NCBI RefSeq assembly: GCF_020080835.1 | Contig: NC_058161.1 | Span: forward strand, 16,357,603 to 16,421,602 | Length of the DNA: 64,000 bases | Origin: Cotesia glomerata | Lineage: Eukaryota; Arthropoda; Insecta; Hymenoptera; Braconidae | Direction of reading: 5' to 3' | Part shown: in pieces, positions 25,826-37,623 of the stretch | How positions within the stretch are numbered: position 1 is the first letter of the stretch | Layout of the letters: every line of letters starts with the position of its first letter | Made by a program: the position numbers and the translations under genes | The notes under the pieces: model-generated | Databases searched by the model: none | What the model saw: only the letters and a program-made list of their open reading frames with translations | Told to the model about the DNA's origin: nothing

Positions 25826-26935
25826 CCAATTAAAACAATTGTTGATACTGTAGTTACCAAGTAATCGATTTTCCGGCGCCTAAATTCTGCGGACTGTAAT
25901 GTATCTTCTAAATTCTTGGAAAATTCAATTAGTAATACAAGCTACCATTTTTATGGAATTCAATATCAAAGGACTATTAGTCCCTACAAGTCCTGGCACA
26001 GAGTATGAGTAGGGTGAATTGGATCGGTGTAATCCGAGTAGCTCTTAACGAAGATTAATTAGTTAATGGCAGATTGTTTGGCCTTATGATACGACAGAGC
26101 ACCGCCAAGGTTTCGCCCAACGCGGTTACCAAAAGGGTCTACCACACCCTCGTGTCTCACATCTCACATCTTGGGATCTTGGTATCTTTGTAGGGTCGTT
26201 CAGTTTGTTATAACTTATAACAGTGTCCAAGTATCCGATAGCACTACCAGCCAATGAAGGGTTACAGTCTATTGAAGCCCTGGCTTTCGTAGAGCTGTAA
26301 GGATTGCTTCTGCTCTGACAAAGAAACTATTATTAGAGCGAGGCTAGAATGATAGAAGCCTGGCAACTTCAAACCACTTGATCCGAGACAATGACAATGG
26401 AGATATTGTAAGCTCGGTGGATACTTGGCACGACTGAACCAAAATTCAAGCACTCGGCTTCTAAAGAAATGAAATAACGATAAAATGTCTTAAAAAATTA
26501 CGAAGCTCATTCATTTTATATGGACCAGTCGTCATAAATACTCTTGATGGAGCATAAATCTAGGGAATTTAACCGCGAACCAATTTCCCTTGGTTATGTC
26601 TTCGGTCTAGGTTTTGCCAGACGATAAAACACATTCGCAATGATGGAATAACTCCGCAGCAGACACTTACCAGGTTCCTTTCTCTGAAGATGAGGATGGA
26701 GATAGCCTGAGAGCAAAAAGTAAAAAGTAAGTACCTTATGTCATCTCGTCTTAGCGATCGATGAACCGCCGGAAGCTACATTCGATTGATGTGACTTTGG
26801 AGTCCTCGAGTTATGGGACGAACTACGTCAGCTTCAGCATCAGCTTGATACTCGTAGCTATTACGGGGAATGAATAGGCCAAGCTTTGAGGATCATACTC
26901 TTGCTGGATGACAACCTGCTATTCATCTTTATTGC
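25826..26935. other. no gene seen
   Basis: Unique, GC-richer than most of the window. The open frame 26262-26453 (-) has no recognisable domain. Confidence 0.45.
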
Positions 26936-27605
26936 ATTTTTTTTTTTTTTTTTTTTTTAAAAAGAGTATATTTAATATGATCATCATTATCATCATCATA
27001 ATCATGATCCGGATTATTATCATGATTATGATCATGTTTAATACAAGCATTATTATTATTATTATTATCATGATCATCGTGGTCACCTTAATCATGGTTA
27101 TTATCATCAACCATCATGTATAAGTTCATAATTATTATAATCGTCACTGTGATCATGGTCATGATTACGATTATTATTTTAATCATGTTTGTAGTAATGA
27201 TCATCATCATACTCATCATTATGACCATAGTCGACATGATTTACATGGCTATGATAATTATCACCATGCTAAAGGATATTATCATCATAATTATCATCAT
27301 GATCATAATCACTGGATCATGTTTATAGTTATATGAGTTATCATGACCATGATCAAGGTCATCATGATCATCATGTTCAAGATCATTGCGATTATCGTGA
27401 TCATCATGTTTAAGGTCATTATGATGATTATGATTAAAGTCATCATGATCATCATGTTTAAGATCATTGTGCTCATAATTATCATCATGATCATGGTTGA
27501 TATCAACATTATGGTTGACATCATCATCATCATCATCACCATTTTGATCATAATTATAGCTATGATAAATATGACTATGATCATAGTGATCATCATCATT
27601 TAGAA
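26936..27605. repeat. poly-T tract followed by a second ATGATC/ATCATC array
   Basis: A T run at about 26937-26958, then about 630 bp of ATCATCAT/ATGATCATG words like 25.2 kb but mostly in the opposite sense. The Met/Ile and Asp/His frames are artefacts. Confidence 0.9.
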
Positions 27606-28439
27606 ATCCATCAATTTTAATAAAATTAATTGAATTTTGATGGAAGTCAAAGGGTGAACAGATTTCAGGAAAGGTCGGCAGCATATGGTTAGGGTAAAAA
27701 GTGTTACGGATTTGGGGAAACAAAAAGTTTGCGAATAAGAACCTAGCGATGCAGTTATGTCGTAGGGCGAAAGAAGAGGAAGAGTGGAAGAGGAGGAGAA
27801 AAGTTTAGCAAAAAGAAAGTTGGTAGATGAAAAATTCTGGGTGGAATTCTTTGTAGGCAGTGTGCGGTGATCGGTGATACCGTGGGGTTTCGTGGTCGGA
27901 TGCTGGATGGTGGTTTTTATCCAGACAGATGATGGGGATCGTATCGATTACTTACTCGGGAATTAAATTACCGGTGATGTAGTGAATGTGTTTGATATTT
28001 CTGTTTGATCAATAGTCCTCAACAAATATATACGCGTAAATATATTTACAGATGATTTCATTTTAATGTACATCGTTTTCTGTTTTACGAGTCATTAATG
28101 CCTCGAATTAAATATTTATAGTGTTTTTAAATATATTTAAACGATACAGATAATTTGTCGTGATTAAAATTTTTAATATGAAGATAGTAGTGAATAATTT
28201 AAAATTTTTAAAAGCTCACTATTATAAGTTCAAAATTACTGGGATAATTATCAAGTTTAATGTTTCGTCTTCTTGAATGAAATTCAAGATCCAGATAATT
28301 AAAGCAAGTACGGTAGAATTACAATTACGTATGAGTATTAGTCTGTTGGTAATAAGCATACGAAATGATGACATGAGTTTGAAATTTATGCAAATATATT
28401 AAGCATTTGTAATTAGTTGACACTATGTTGTACGTTGAA
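27606..28439. other. no gene seen
   Basis: 27620-27960 is purine-rich on the + strand (GGAAGAGTGGAAGAGGAGG). No exon supported. Confidence 0.5.
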
Positions 28440-29290
28440 TTGAAAACACAAACATTTGTTTTGCCAAGGAGATTACTGTTATTTTTTGTGCCAAGTAAAA
28501 AGAACATTGCACATGATTGTTAGAAAACAATATGAAAGCATCAATTTTTAATTTTATTGTGGCAGTTTTCGTGCCAAGTAAAAAAATGATTGGAATAATC
28601 CAAGCCAAGTAAAAACTACTTGACAGGTAATTTTTTATTAAAAACGCAAAATTTTCTTTAAAAAGTAATTTTAAATTTAATAAAAGTAATTTATATGATA
28701 CGTAAAGATACTTGGCGTGAATCATACAAAGTAACAATTACTTGGCAAAAAAATATTCTTAACAAGTTGAACAAATAATGAATACGGAATTTTATAAATG
28801 TTAGTTTCCGTGCTAAGAAAATTACTTGGCTCAATTCACGCAAAGTATAATGTACTTGGCACTTAATTGTGATAAAAAATACAAAAATTTATTTGAAAAA
28901 GTAATTTTTAATCTTATAGAAATAATTTTTATGCCAAGTAAAACGTACTTGGCGTAAATAATGTCAAATGAAAAGTACTTGGCACGTGATAAATATTAAA
29001 AATTTTCTAATAAGTTAATATTTTATTTTTATAAAAGTAATTTTTTATTCAAAATTAAAATACTTGGCACAGCTTACACCGAGTAAAAAGTACTTGGCAC
29101 ATTATGATTATCAAAAAATCTATTTATTACTTTAGATCATTTTAATTTCAAGACAAAAGTAATCAGCATGTATTATGCCAAGTAATTGGCGTGGATTATG
29201 GAAACTATAAAGTACTTGGCACAAAATATTCATAAGAAATGCAAAAATCTCAATAAAAAATAAAAATTTAATGCCAAGTAACAAAACTTG
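28440..29290. repeat. TGCCAAGTA / TACTTGGCA word field, part 1
   Basis: Many copies of TGCCAAGTA and its reverse complement TACTTGGCA, often as close palindromic pairs (GCCAAGTAAAAAGTACTTGGC type) about 40-60 bp apart in AT-rich linkers that are not themselves conserved. Confidence 0.88.
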
Positions 29291-30119
29291 GTTTTGTGGT
29301 TTTTTGTAAAGCCGTGATTTTTTTGACTGGATATTAAAATTTTTTCGAACAAAAAAATTTTCACCTATTCTTTAGGATTTAAATATTCTATTTATGTTAA
29401 TAAAAGATTGTATTTTTTTTATCTCTTCGATAAATCTTAGATATTTATTATTGTTCTCCTAAACAATAAACAACAATAAAAAAAAATAACAATGTATTTA
29501 CCATATAAAATTTCGTTATCGCCTGATGAATAAAACAATCAATTAAAGAACACTAAAAGCTCATGAATAATTGATAAATAAATTAGTTTGTGTATATATA
29601 TATGTAAGCACCCGAAAGAGGCATCGTGGGAATTTTTACCAATAGGGAGTAGCCGAGTGTTAAGATTGTAATAATAATAAAAGACAACGTTATGAATTGT
29701 GAAAAGTAACATTTTAACAGTGAGTTGAATTCAAAAGAGTTGTCGAGAATATGAAAATGAGGAAAGAAATTAAATGAAAATGAATAAGAGAATGAGGAAG
29801 AGGGGTAGCTGGTAAATGGGTGAAAAGGACTGTCCTCGTTTCTTCCTCGGGGAAATGCCTCCTGTCTGGTTTGGTTGTTTAACGTAACTTTCCTCGTTAT
29901 TTCCGGCATTCTCGTCGAGTGCACTCCTGTTACCCGTCTCCTATTTGACATTTGACGGGGTATACTAAAATCTTGAATACTGGAATACCTAGCTACTACC
30001 TACTAGGCTGAAACTTTACGACGAGCTTAATAATTTATGTCGAGTTTACTTATAATTTTATGTTTTATTCCTCGGAAAAAGTATTAAAATTTTTTCGAGG
30101 TCAATAAAGCGATTTTTCG
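29291..30119. other. no gene seen
   Basis: The open frame 29583-29951 (-, 122 codons) is low complexity (Ser/Phe runs) and lacks support. Confidence 0.45.
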
Positions 30120-30485
30120 CTTCAAGTACTTGATACTTGGCATGAAATTTCGAGAGTCTATTGTTGATAGAATAATTTATTAATATAAGTTGATTTTTTA
30201 AAAATTGATCAGTACATGGCATCATGCCACGTAAAAATGACTTGGCACATACTGTACAACTTTAATAAGACATTTTATTATGATAATGATATTTTATTAT
30301 TTTTATAAAATTATTCGCGGTGAAAAATTGATTGGTACTTGGTACGATGCCAAGTAGTAAAGTTTGAACCAATTATTAGACCGAATTTATTTTATTAAAT
30401 AATCGAAGCAGAAGATCTGGAGTATTCAAGGGTAAATTGTTATTTGTTTATGTTAAGTAATAGGTACTTGGTACAATATCGGATT
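30120..30485. repeat. TGCCAAGTA / TACTTGGCA word field, part 2
   Basis: Sparser copies of the same word (TACTTGGCATG, GATGCCAAGTAG), ending where the inverted-duplicate unit at 30523 begins. Confidence 0.8.
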
Positions 30486-30522
30486 TTTGATGAGATATTT
30501 TTTATAATCAAGACATTATATT

Positions 30523-31081
30523 ATTGCATGCCTTATTAAGCGCGAACGCGCCAAGACATAGCTTTACTGGAGCCTAAAAATCAAGTCTCCTATCTCGTCA
30601 AGAGAAATTGTATTTTTAATCCATAATCCTCGTACAAATGTTTAAAAAAAATACACTGGTGACAAGAAAAATGATTACTGAACTAATTAAAAATACTGCT
30701 CAGTAAATAAATTATCAATTTTAGAGAAAAAACCCGTTTTTTAAAACTTATAGTGGAAATAACTGTCCAAATATGGTGGTGGGGTCAAGATAACTAAAAA
30801 TATATACAATTTTAAGACTCATTTTTTTTTCAGTCCTGTCATTAAACTTTAATGAAGAACCCTATTCAATATCAAAGCTTGATATTGCTTCGTTTAGTTG
30901 TAATTAAAACATTTTGATTGACATTCACATCGAATTTTCCCATTTTGGTCGGCCATATGTTTATTTTTTTAGTAAACAGAGTTCTCACAGTGACTCTGCG
31001 ACCGAGCCAACGTACGTATGCGTATCGACTTGTAAGGAGTTGATATAATGGAACACGTGAGGGCATTTTATTCGCTTCATC
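30523..31081 (-). repeat. inverted-duplicate unit, copy A (559 bp)
   Basis: Matches 38939-39492 on the opposite strand over its whole length with few gaps. Shared words include AATTTTCCCATTTTGGTCGG, CATTAAACTTTAATGAAGAA and TCTCGTCAAGAGAAATTG. On the minus strand it holds an open frame with NKMPSRVPLYQLLTSRYA and further downstream KINIWPTKMGKF, nearly the same in the other copy. I do not recognise the protein. Confidence 0.88.
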
Positions 31082-31615
31082 CACAGATTCGGTAGAATCT
31101 GGCGCCAAGTTCCGTTCAAATCCGTTGTAAACGGAGCGCCAGACTACCGACTGTGTTTACTGTAAGCAGAACGGTATTTCGAGGTTGCAAAATTTTATTT
31201 AATTATATGGTTCTCCTTTTTCCAAAATAATATATTATAAAAGTAATTTATACTTTATTTTACTGATATTAATTAATTATAATCAATTATAACACTTAAT
31301 TCACTTAAAATTATTAAATTTTATCAGCACAAACTATAGTAAGCCCAGAAATTTCGATCCTGACTTTTTTTCGATGGGGAATATCAGCGCCACAGACTAG
31401 ATAAAATAAAAATGCGTAGTAATCCTTCCTATAGACACGCAACTACAGTAAAAAGTGATTCATAGCTTGCATCTATGGCCGCCAGGGTGCACTGGAATTA
31501 CATCTACATAAACTGTAGCTTTAAGGGGATAGTTTGCAGTAAAAAATGCAGTCAACACGAGATTTAAGTTGTTATCAATTGTAAATTTTCATTATAATTA
31601 AAAAAAATACTAAAA
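31082..31615. other. no gene seen
   Basis: Spacer between copy A and the 516-bp inverted repeat. 31082-31180 is GC-richer. Nothing recognisable. Confidence 0.5.
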
Positions 31616-32131
31616 TCCGAACAAAAACAGTTTCACTGTAAAAAAGTCGCACCAAGTCCACGTTCATAAGACTATTAGGAAAAAAAATTTTTTTTTTCTT
31701 TACTAAAAGATACAAAATAAAAAAATTAAAAAACTGAGTAACCGATATGATTGTTTATGATTTTCGGAAATTAAAAAATTTTTTGTAAATTTAAAAATTA
31801 AAAAAAAATTTTAGAACGTACTTGGTGTGCGTCATTGTGTATTTCAATTTTTTTAAAGTCCTAGTAAATAGATTTTACGAATTTCATTAAAAGTAAAATA
31901 TTTTGCAACCGCGCACACTAAATACGTTCTAAAATTTTTTTTAAATTTTTAAATTTACAAAAAAATTTTTTTTAATTTCCGAAAATCATAAACAATCATA
32001 TCGGTTACTCGGATTTTTTAATTTTTTTATTTTGTATCTTTTTGTAAAGAAAAAAAAAATTTTTTTTCCTAATAGTCTTATGAACGTGGACTTGGTGCGA
32101 CTTTTTTACAGTGAAACTGTTTTTGTTCGGA
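31616..32131. repeat. 516-bp near-perfect inverted repeat (fold-back element)
   Basis: Arms of about 220 bp: the left starts TCCGAACAAAAACAGTTTCA and the right ends TGAAACTGTTTTTGTTCGGA. They pair almost base for base, with a few small indels, through to GTGTGCG / CGCACAC, leaving a loop of about 73 bp (near 31839-31911). It encodes nothing. A transcript would form a long double-stranded hairpin. Confidence 0.92.
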
Positions 32132-32279
32132 TAAATAATTACTGTACGCGGGAAATTAAAAAAATTTTTAAATTTTTTTATTTTTAAATTAAAATTTTTC
32201 AATTTTAATTTTGTGTTATTTATAACACATGTTTGGTTTTACCTAACTTTTTTCAGACAATTATTGGTTATAAAAAATT

Positions 32280-32725
32280 GATTAATACTTGACACATAAT
32301 TACTGTTATAAATATAAAAATTAAATTTTTACTATGTTTAAGTCATCTTATATGCCAAGTAAATAGTACTTGGTGCATAAATATCAATTAAAATTCTATT
32401 TTTGAGCTCAAAAACCTTAAAGTACAATTTTAAGCGCTTAGATATGGAATTAGCGGGAAGTTGCAGGGATGGCCTTTAGGGTCAACCGTTTTCCAGATTT
32501 TTTTCTGTGTTTAAATATCGGTCATAATATGACAATTAATTGAAGAAAAATACCAATTTTCATTCTCAAAAGATTAATTTTTATGCCAAGTAAAAAGTAC
32601 TTGGCACAGATAATACCTTAAGTACTTGGCATAATTTTTCCAATTTTAAGAGAAGTTCTAAGTTGTTTTTAAAAAAGGATAAAAGTCGTATTTTTCATGC
32701 CAAGTACTTCAGGTACTTGGCGTAG
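32280..32725. repeat. TGCCAAGTA / TACTTGGCA word field, part 3
   Basis: Several palindromic pairs, clearest at about 32583-32605 (TGCCAAGTAAAAAGTACTTG followed by GCA) and about 32698-32722. Confidence 0.85.
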
Positions 32726-33705
32726 AATTTATTCTATTAAAACTACAATTTTTTTCTTAATTAAATTTAATGATTCAAAGGAAGAATTAAGCAATTGGGT
32801 CAAAAAAAAAACTTAAACCAATTAAATAATCGTTAAAAAAATAGCAGATAGATTAAATGAGAATTGGAATTATAAGAAAAAGGGGTGGTGGGAGTTCTAA
32901 CTGGATCTGGTGGCTCTCTTTATATCACCCGAACAATCTATGGCTGGTTTTATTTTGAGAATAGTAGAACCCGGTCGGCGAAAGATAGGAACCGGCTTGG
33001 TAGTTATCTTCGAGTGGCCACAAGTCGAATATCCCACTCTCTGTTCTTCCAAAAGGATTAATAGGATCGGAGGTTTTTTCCTTCTTTAGCCGTAGCTCTG
33101 GAGTTTATTAAACCGAGATGGACAGATACTGGAAAAATAACTGCTCGAGCAAGATACTGCCAACCTACAATCGTTAAAAGTGTAAGTTAAGTAATAAGAG
33201 TGAGGATAAGTGAGACAGTAGAAAAAGGAAAAATCAATTGCAACTGTTGAAGATCTTAAAATAAAAAAAAAAAAAAAAATAGATTTGTAATCCCACGAGA
33301 CCACCCTTTAATCGAATCCTTACACTCTTCACAATTCTTTTAATTAACTTTTATTGAATTTTTAAAGTCATTATTAATTAGACAACCTATTTATTGTTAA
33401 TTATCTTCGAAGATAAATTTTATGGATTTCTCGAGTCAAAATTTATAATAATTTTAATCAGCGACATCTGTTAATCACGTTGATTGATTTTGATCATTTT
33501 GACGGTAATCGACGCAAATTTTCAACTGCTAAAAGACAACTTCTTACAGAATAAACGATCCGATGATAAATTTAAAAGTTACAACGGAAAAATGATTTTT
33601 AGAGAAAAGTTACAAATTTATAATATTTTAATATTTTAATTAAGTGGTAAAAATTTGAAATTATAAAAAATATTTTAGATCTGGTCTTATAAATACAGTT
33701 TTGTT
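32726..33705. other. no gene seen
   Basis: Unique-looking sequence, with an A run near 33264-33279. A weak copy of the GATTTTGATC family lies at about 33480-33620. Confidence 0.45.
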
Positions 33706-33900
33706 AAAAAAAAAAAAAAAAAATCTTGCCGAGAATCGAACCGGGACTCACTATTTACACTCAAAAAAATTATAGGTATCATTATTGTCACAACCAAGTT
33801 AACATTTGCTATATCTCCGGTAAAAAATGGTCTTTTATAAAAATTTTTTTTGCAAATTTATTCAGCGGGATAATTAGGAACTATTTTCAGACATTAATTA
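33706..33900 (-). repeat. tRNA-3'-half repeat, copy 1, ending in oligo-T
   Basis: On the minus strand the unit runs AATTTGCAAAAAAAATTTTT, TTTTTTACCGGAGATATAGC, then a tRNA T-arm-like end GTCCCGGTTCGATTCTCGGC followed by a long T run. The TTCGATT loop and following T run resemble a Pol III box B and terminator. Copies 2 and 3 lie at 40531 and 41086 (+). Confidence 0.75.
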
Positions 33901-34021
33901 TTAAAATTAAAATGCAACTTTTTTTTCATAAAAAAATTGTATTTTTATAAATTCTAAAAATTTTTAAAGAATATTCGCGTTTAAATACCGTTTGGTTATT
34001 AAAAATGAAAAAAAAAAAAAA

Positions 34022-34094
34022 TCCTTATAGAGAATCGAACCCTGGACCGTTAGATGGGGACTCGGAAAGAACTGTCACTTTACCGCAAGGGATA
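34022..34094 (-). pseudogene. degenerate tRNA-like sequence followed by oligo-T
   Basis: On the minus strand, 73 nt: the 5' end ATCCCTT can pair with the 3' end TAAGGAT at 5 of 7 positions, with a D-arm-like GCGGTAAAGTG and a T arm CAGGGTTCGATTCTCTA (4 of 5 stem pairs). A run of T follows directly (A run at about 34008-34021 on the + strand). The anticodon arm is not convincing, so it is a tRNA relic or SINE head rather than a working tRNA. Confidence 0.4.
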
Positions 34095-34640
34095 ATCAAT
34101 TAAAAATTAAAATATTTAGAGGGTTAGCGCAAAAAAATGATTAAAATTCGTTTGATGATAGCGATAGTGACTCGAAATAAAGATGCGCAAAAAAAATGAA
34201 ATGAAGTAGAAAAAAAAGGTTGAACAAGAGGATTTGTGCCCTGGAGCTTAAGATTCCTAACAGAGACTGGAAAAGTAAGAGCCGGGTATCTCGGACCATA
34301 TATCAAGAGAGCCACCCCCTCAACGATACACAAGACCAGAAGCAACTCCCTCGAGGGCTGAATCTACAGATACCGAGGGATCAAAACTGATATCTATTGT
34401 TCTTGCAACACTCAACTTGGCCCCTCTCCCTCTTTTTCACCATCACTTGTTTAGTAGAAGCGTAGTACCGCTTTAGGAAAGCTCTTTTGAAGTGCTTTTG
34501 TTTGTACAATAATTAAATAGTTTTGTCGAATACGAATTCTTATACTTTTTAATCGGGTAAGTAAAGGTACTAGTGAAAATCACGATTGCTTCTTTTATGT
34601 CAAGTCTTTAGAGTTGTGAGTGATTGAACAGTTTATATTG
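34095..34640. other. no gene seen
   Basis: Mixed sequence without supported features. Confidence 0.45.
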
Positions 34641-34740
34641 TGCCAAGTAAACAAGCAAACATTATAGAGTGTCAATTTTTTAATTTATTTGATTTTATAC
34701 TATCCCAAGTACTTCATGTTATGTTACAGGCCAAATATGT
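34641..34740. repeat. TGCCAAGTA word field, sparse copies
   Basis: GTGCCAAGTAAAC and ATCCCAAGTACTTC link the left and right parts of the field. Confidence 0.6.
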
Positions 34741-34867
34741 TATTTATTTTATACTCAAATTTTTTTTTTAATATGTTATTTATTTTATACCCAATGTATA
34801 TAGAGCATAACAAATTCTATGATATATTTTCAAACTCATATTGATCAGACTAGAAATTTCGGTGTAA

Positions 34868-35205
34868 TTAGAAAAAAACACTTTTTTTTCGATTGCTTTC
34901 GTCAACGATAACTCACGAACGAATCAACTGATTTTGACCGGCTTGGTGGCGATTGACGTGGTTTTTTTATGTTAAGAGCTGATTAGTTTTTGGAATCGAT
35001 CGCTCAAGCCGTTTGAAAGTTATTAAAAAAAATCACATTTAAAAAAATTTTTTTTCGCAGTTTTTTTAAGATTTCTCAAAATCTATCGGTCCGAATCGGT
35101 CCAACTTTTATTCAAAATCTAAGTTTAGTCGAACCCTTTCGAATGGCACCAACCGCGATCAAATCGGTCAAGCCGTTCAAAGGTTATGAGAGGTTTACAT
35201 ACATC

Positions 35206-35255
<50 letters not shown>

Positions 35256-35413
35256 TACAGACAGACATACAGGCACCATCGCGGGAATAGTCAGAGAAGC
35301 TTTCTAGGACCTCAAAACGTCGAGATCTGATGAAAACTCGATTTTCGAAAAACGGGGTAAAAACAATAACTTCCCGATTTTTGAAAATTTTCAATTTTCT
35401 TAGCGGGAAGTTA
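34868..35413 (+). repeat. dispersed repeat with tail AGCGGGAAGTT, full copy
   Basis: Block order: CGAATCAACTGATTTTGACC, GAGCTGATTAGTTTTTGGAA, CCTTTCGAATGGCACCAACC, a (CA)n stretch with ACAGACAGACATAC, GCACCATCGCGGGAATAG, AACTTCCCGATTTTTGAAAA, CTTAGCGGGAAGTT. A shorter inverted copy is at 40711-41085. It encodes no protein and could be a non-autonomous retroelement (inference). Confidence 0.85.
35212..35252. repeat. (CA)n microsatellite inside the AGCGGGAAGTT repeat
   Basis: About 41 bp of CA dinucleotide flanked by ACATACAT on both sides. Confidence 0.96.
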
Positions 35414-35716
35414 AAAATGATTCAATATTATTTTATCTTCCCATTTGACATGTTAAACAATAAAAATATTAATGAAAATTTATTTCTATCGAGATATTTA
35501 ATTTTTTCGAGCAAGAGAGAAATTTTCTCAAGACAAGAAAATTTTCTTGACCTAAATGAATTTTCTTCGATCAAGATATGTATTTCTTAGAGCAAAAGAA
35601 TTAATTTTGTAGGAATAAGTGAAGTTTCTTGTGTCAAAAAAAAATTTTTTTATCGCTTAAGAAAATAATTAGCAAAAAAAATATTTTCTTGGCTCGAGTG
35701 AACTTTTTTTTCTGTG
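35414..35716 (+). mobile_element. right-hand part of a TA-type MITE, truncated copy
   Basis: Starts right after the AGCGGGAAGTTAAAA tail and matches about 50056-50423 in order: TTCCCATTTGACATGTTAA, CTCAAGACAAGAAAATTT, GAATAAGTGAAGTTTCTTG, AAGAAAATAATTAGCAAAAA, ending CTTTTTTTTCTGTG. The left terminus is missing. Confidence 0.8.
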
Positions 35717-35727
35717 CACGTATCTAT

Positions 35728-36275
35728 AGGACATGCCAAGTACATATGAAATGCAGGGTACCTTATGACATGCCAAGTATTGAATGTAATGTCAATGGCT
35801 TTTATACAAAGTATTTTTATTCTATACCAAGTATCTATAGGACATGCCAAGTACTTTGAGTAATGCCAAACACTCTGTTACGTGCTAAGTACTTTATGTC
35901 ACCTGGTGTACCTATATATCGTGCCAAGTATTTTATTATATTACACCGAGTATCTTAGTACTGTAAAGTATCTTATCGAACACTAAAAATTTTATATCAC
36001 GCCAAGTACATATAAATTATCCCAAGTACATGTATCGTGCCAAGTACTTTATGACATTTCAAGTATATTAAATTGCGCCAAGCACTATTACATCATTTCA
36101 GAAGCTCAATGTCACTACCATTAATTTATCACATGACAAGTACCTTATATCACGCCAAGCACGCTTACTTAGAACGAGTATTTTTTTATTAATTTCTTAC
36201 AAAAACTTCTTTACAAAGAATAAACAAAAAAAATAACTCACAAGTGTATTAAAAAAATTACTTGGCACGCTATAA
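35728..36275. repeat. TGCCAAGTA word field, part 4, one orientation only
   Basis: About fifteen copies of GCCAAGTA or close variants (ACATGCCAAGTAC, CGTGCCAAGTA, ATCCCAAGTACATG), nearly all in the same sense, unlike the palindromic pairs at 28.4-29.3 kb. Confidence 0.85.
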
Positions 36276-37199
36276 CCCATATATTCACCCTTAAATAAAG
36301 GCGACACTTTAAACAACCTCGTATACATCCCTATCACATAAATATCTCTGAAATCAGAATAAAACTATTACAAAAAAAGGAATTATAAAAATAAAAATCA
36401 TAAATAACTAAAATAATAAATTATCACCTTCAACAATATAAAATAAAATAGAAAAATAATCAGAATGATTTATTAAAGAGTCAAGGATACTTTAAAGTAT
36501 CAAATACAGTTGTTATACACTGCCTTACTTTTTTATTCACTTATAATAATAATAATCATTATTATTACATACACTTGCGCTTACATTGGTGCCCAAACAC
36601 TGCAAGGCAATACGTAACAAAAATTTACATACTCCACTCGATTCGGCCATAAATTTACCAGAGGAATACAACCGTGAAATCAGAAAGCGGCGAACAAGTC
36701 AGAGAAGAATACGAATAAGACGACAACTCTTATACTCTTATACTCTTATATCTGGTATAAGACGCACTCTGTATCAACTAAACTTTAAGTGAGAATAAAA
36801 AATACGCTTTTTGTTACACCCCCCCCCTCCCCGCTGCCCCCTTCTACAGCATAAACGGACAAAAAAAACTAAATAAAAGTTAAAAAGTATTGTTCATGCT
36901 TCGCGATCTGCCATGAATCGGGAATTTCGATATAATACTGAAGAAGTTAGTCCTTTTTTTTTTTATTTTACGGGAGTCACGTGTGTGGATTTTTTATATG
37001 TACTGTATGAAATCTTGAATATTGAGTTTTCGAGTGATAAAACTTTGAAATCTTATTATATTGTATTATATATCTATAATCTGTGATTTATCGGTGGATA
37101 TGAGAAAATAAATTATTTTTTTTTAATATATGGCAGAGAAGTGCCAGGAATCGGAGATTCAGAGAAAAAAATTTTAAAGAATCGAAATTTTAATAAAAA
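36276..37199. other. no gene seen; poly-C tract at about 36819-36827
   Basis: AT-rich sequence with a C-rich patch ACACCCCCCCCCTCCCCGC. The open frame 36586-36792 (+) is unsupported. Confidence 0.45.
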
Positions 37200-37541
37200 A
37201 AAAATTATAAATAACTCTATCAGGCCTTAAATGAATATATTAGGTCATAAACAGCTATGTCAGATCTTAAATGGCTTTATCAGATCATATTTATAACCGT
37301 TTGAAGTCATAAATGAGTATATTAAGTTATATCAGATAGTAAACAACTGTGTAAGCTCGTATTAGGTTCTATACGTGGCCATTCCAGGTGATAAAATGCT
37401 ATATTAGGTCATATTGAAGTCATAAAGAACTATATCAAGCTATATCAGATTATGAATAGTTATATCGGGTCATATTAGTTTGAATATAGAGCTATTTTAG
37501 ATTATAAATGACTATATCAGATCATTAATTCTTGTATCATC

Positions 37542-37623
<82 letters not shown>

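Noticed and set aside
25266..25833. Open frames of 170 and 187 codons on both strands
   Set aside because: Both are Met/Ile-only translations of the ATGATC array; no protein character.
27241..27723. 160-codon minus-strand frame rich in Asp, His and Asn
   Set aside because: Most of it is a frame through the ATCATC array; the His/Asp pattern comes from the repeat, not from a metal-binding protein.
29583..29951. 122-codon minus-strand frame, possible membrane protein
   Set aside because: Low complexity, no domain, no splice or promoter support, and AT-rich DNA gives such frames by chance.
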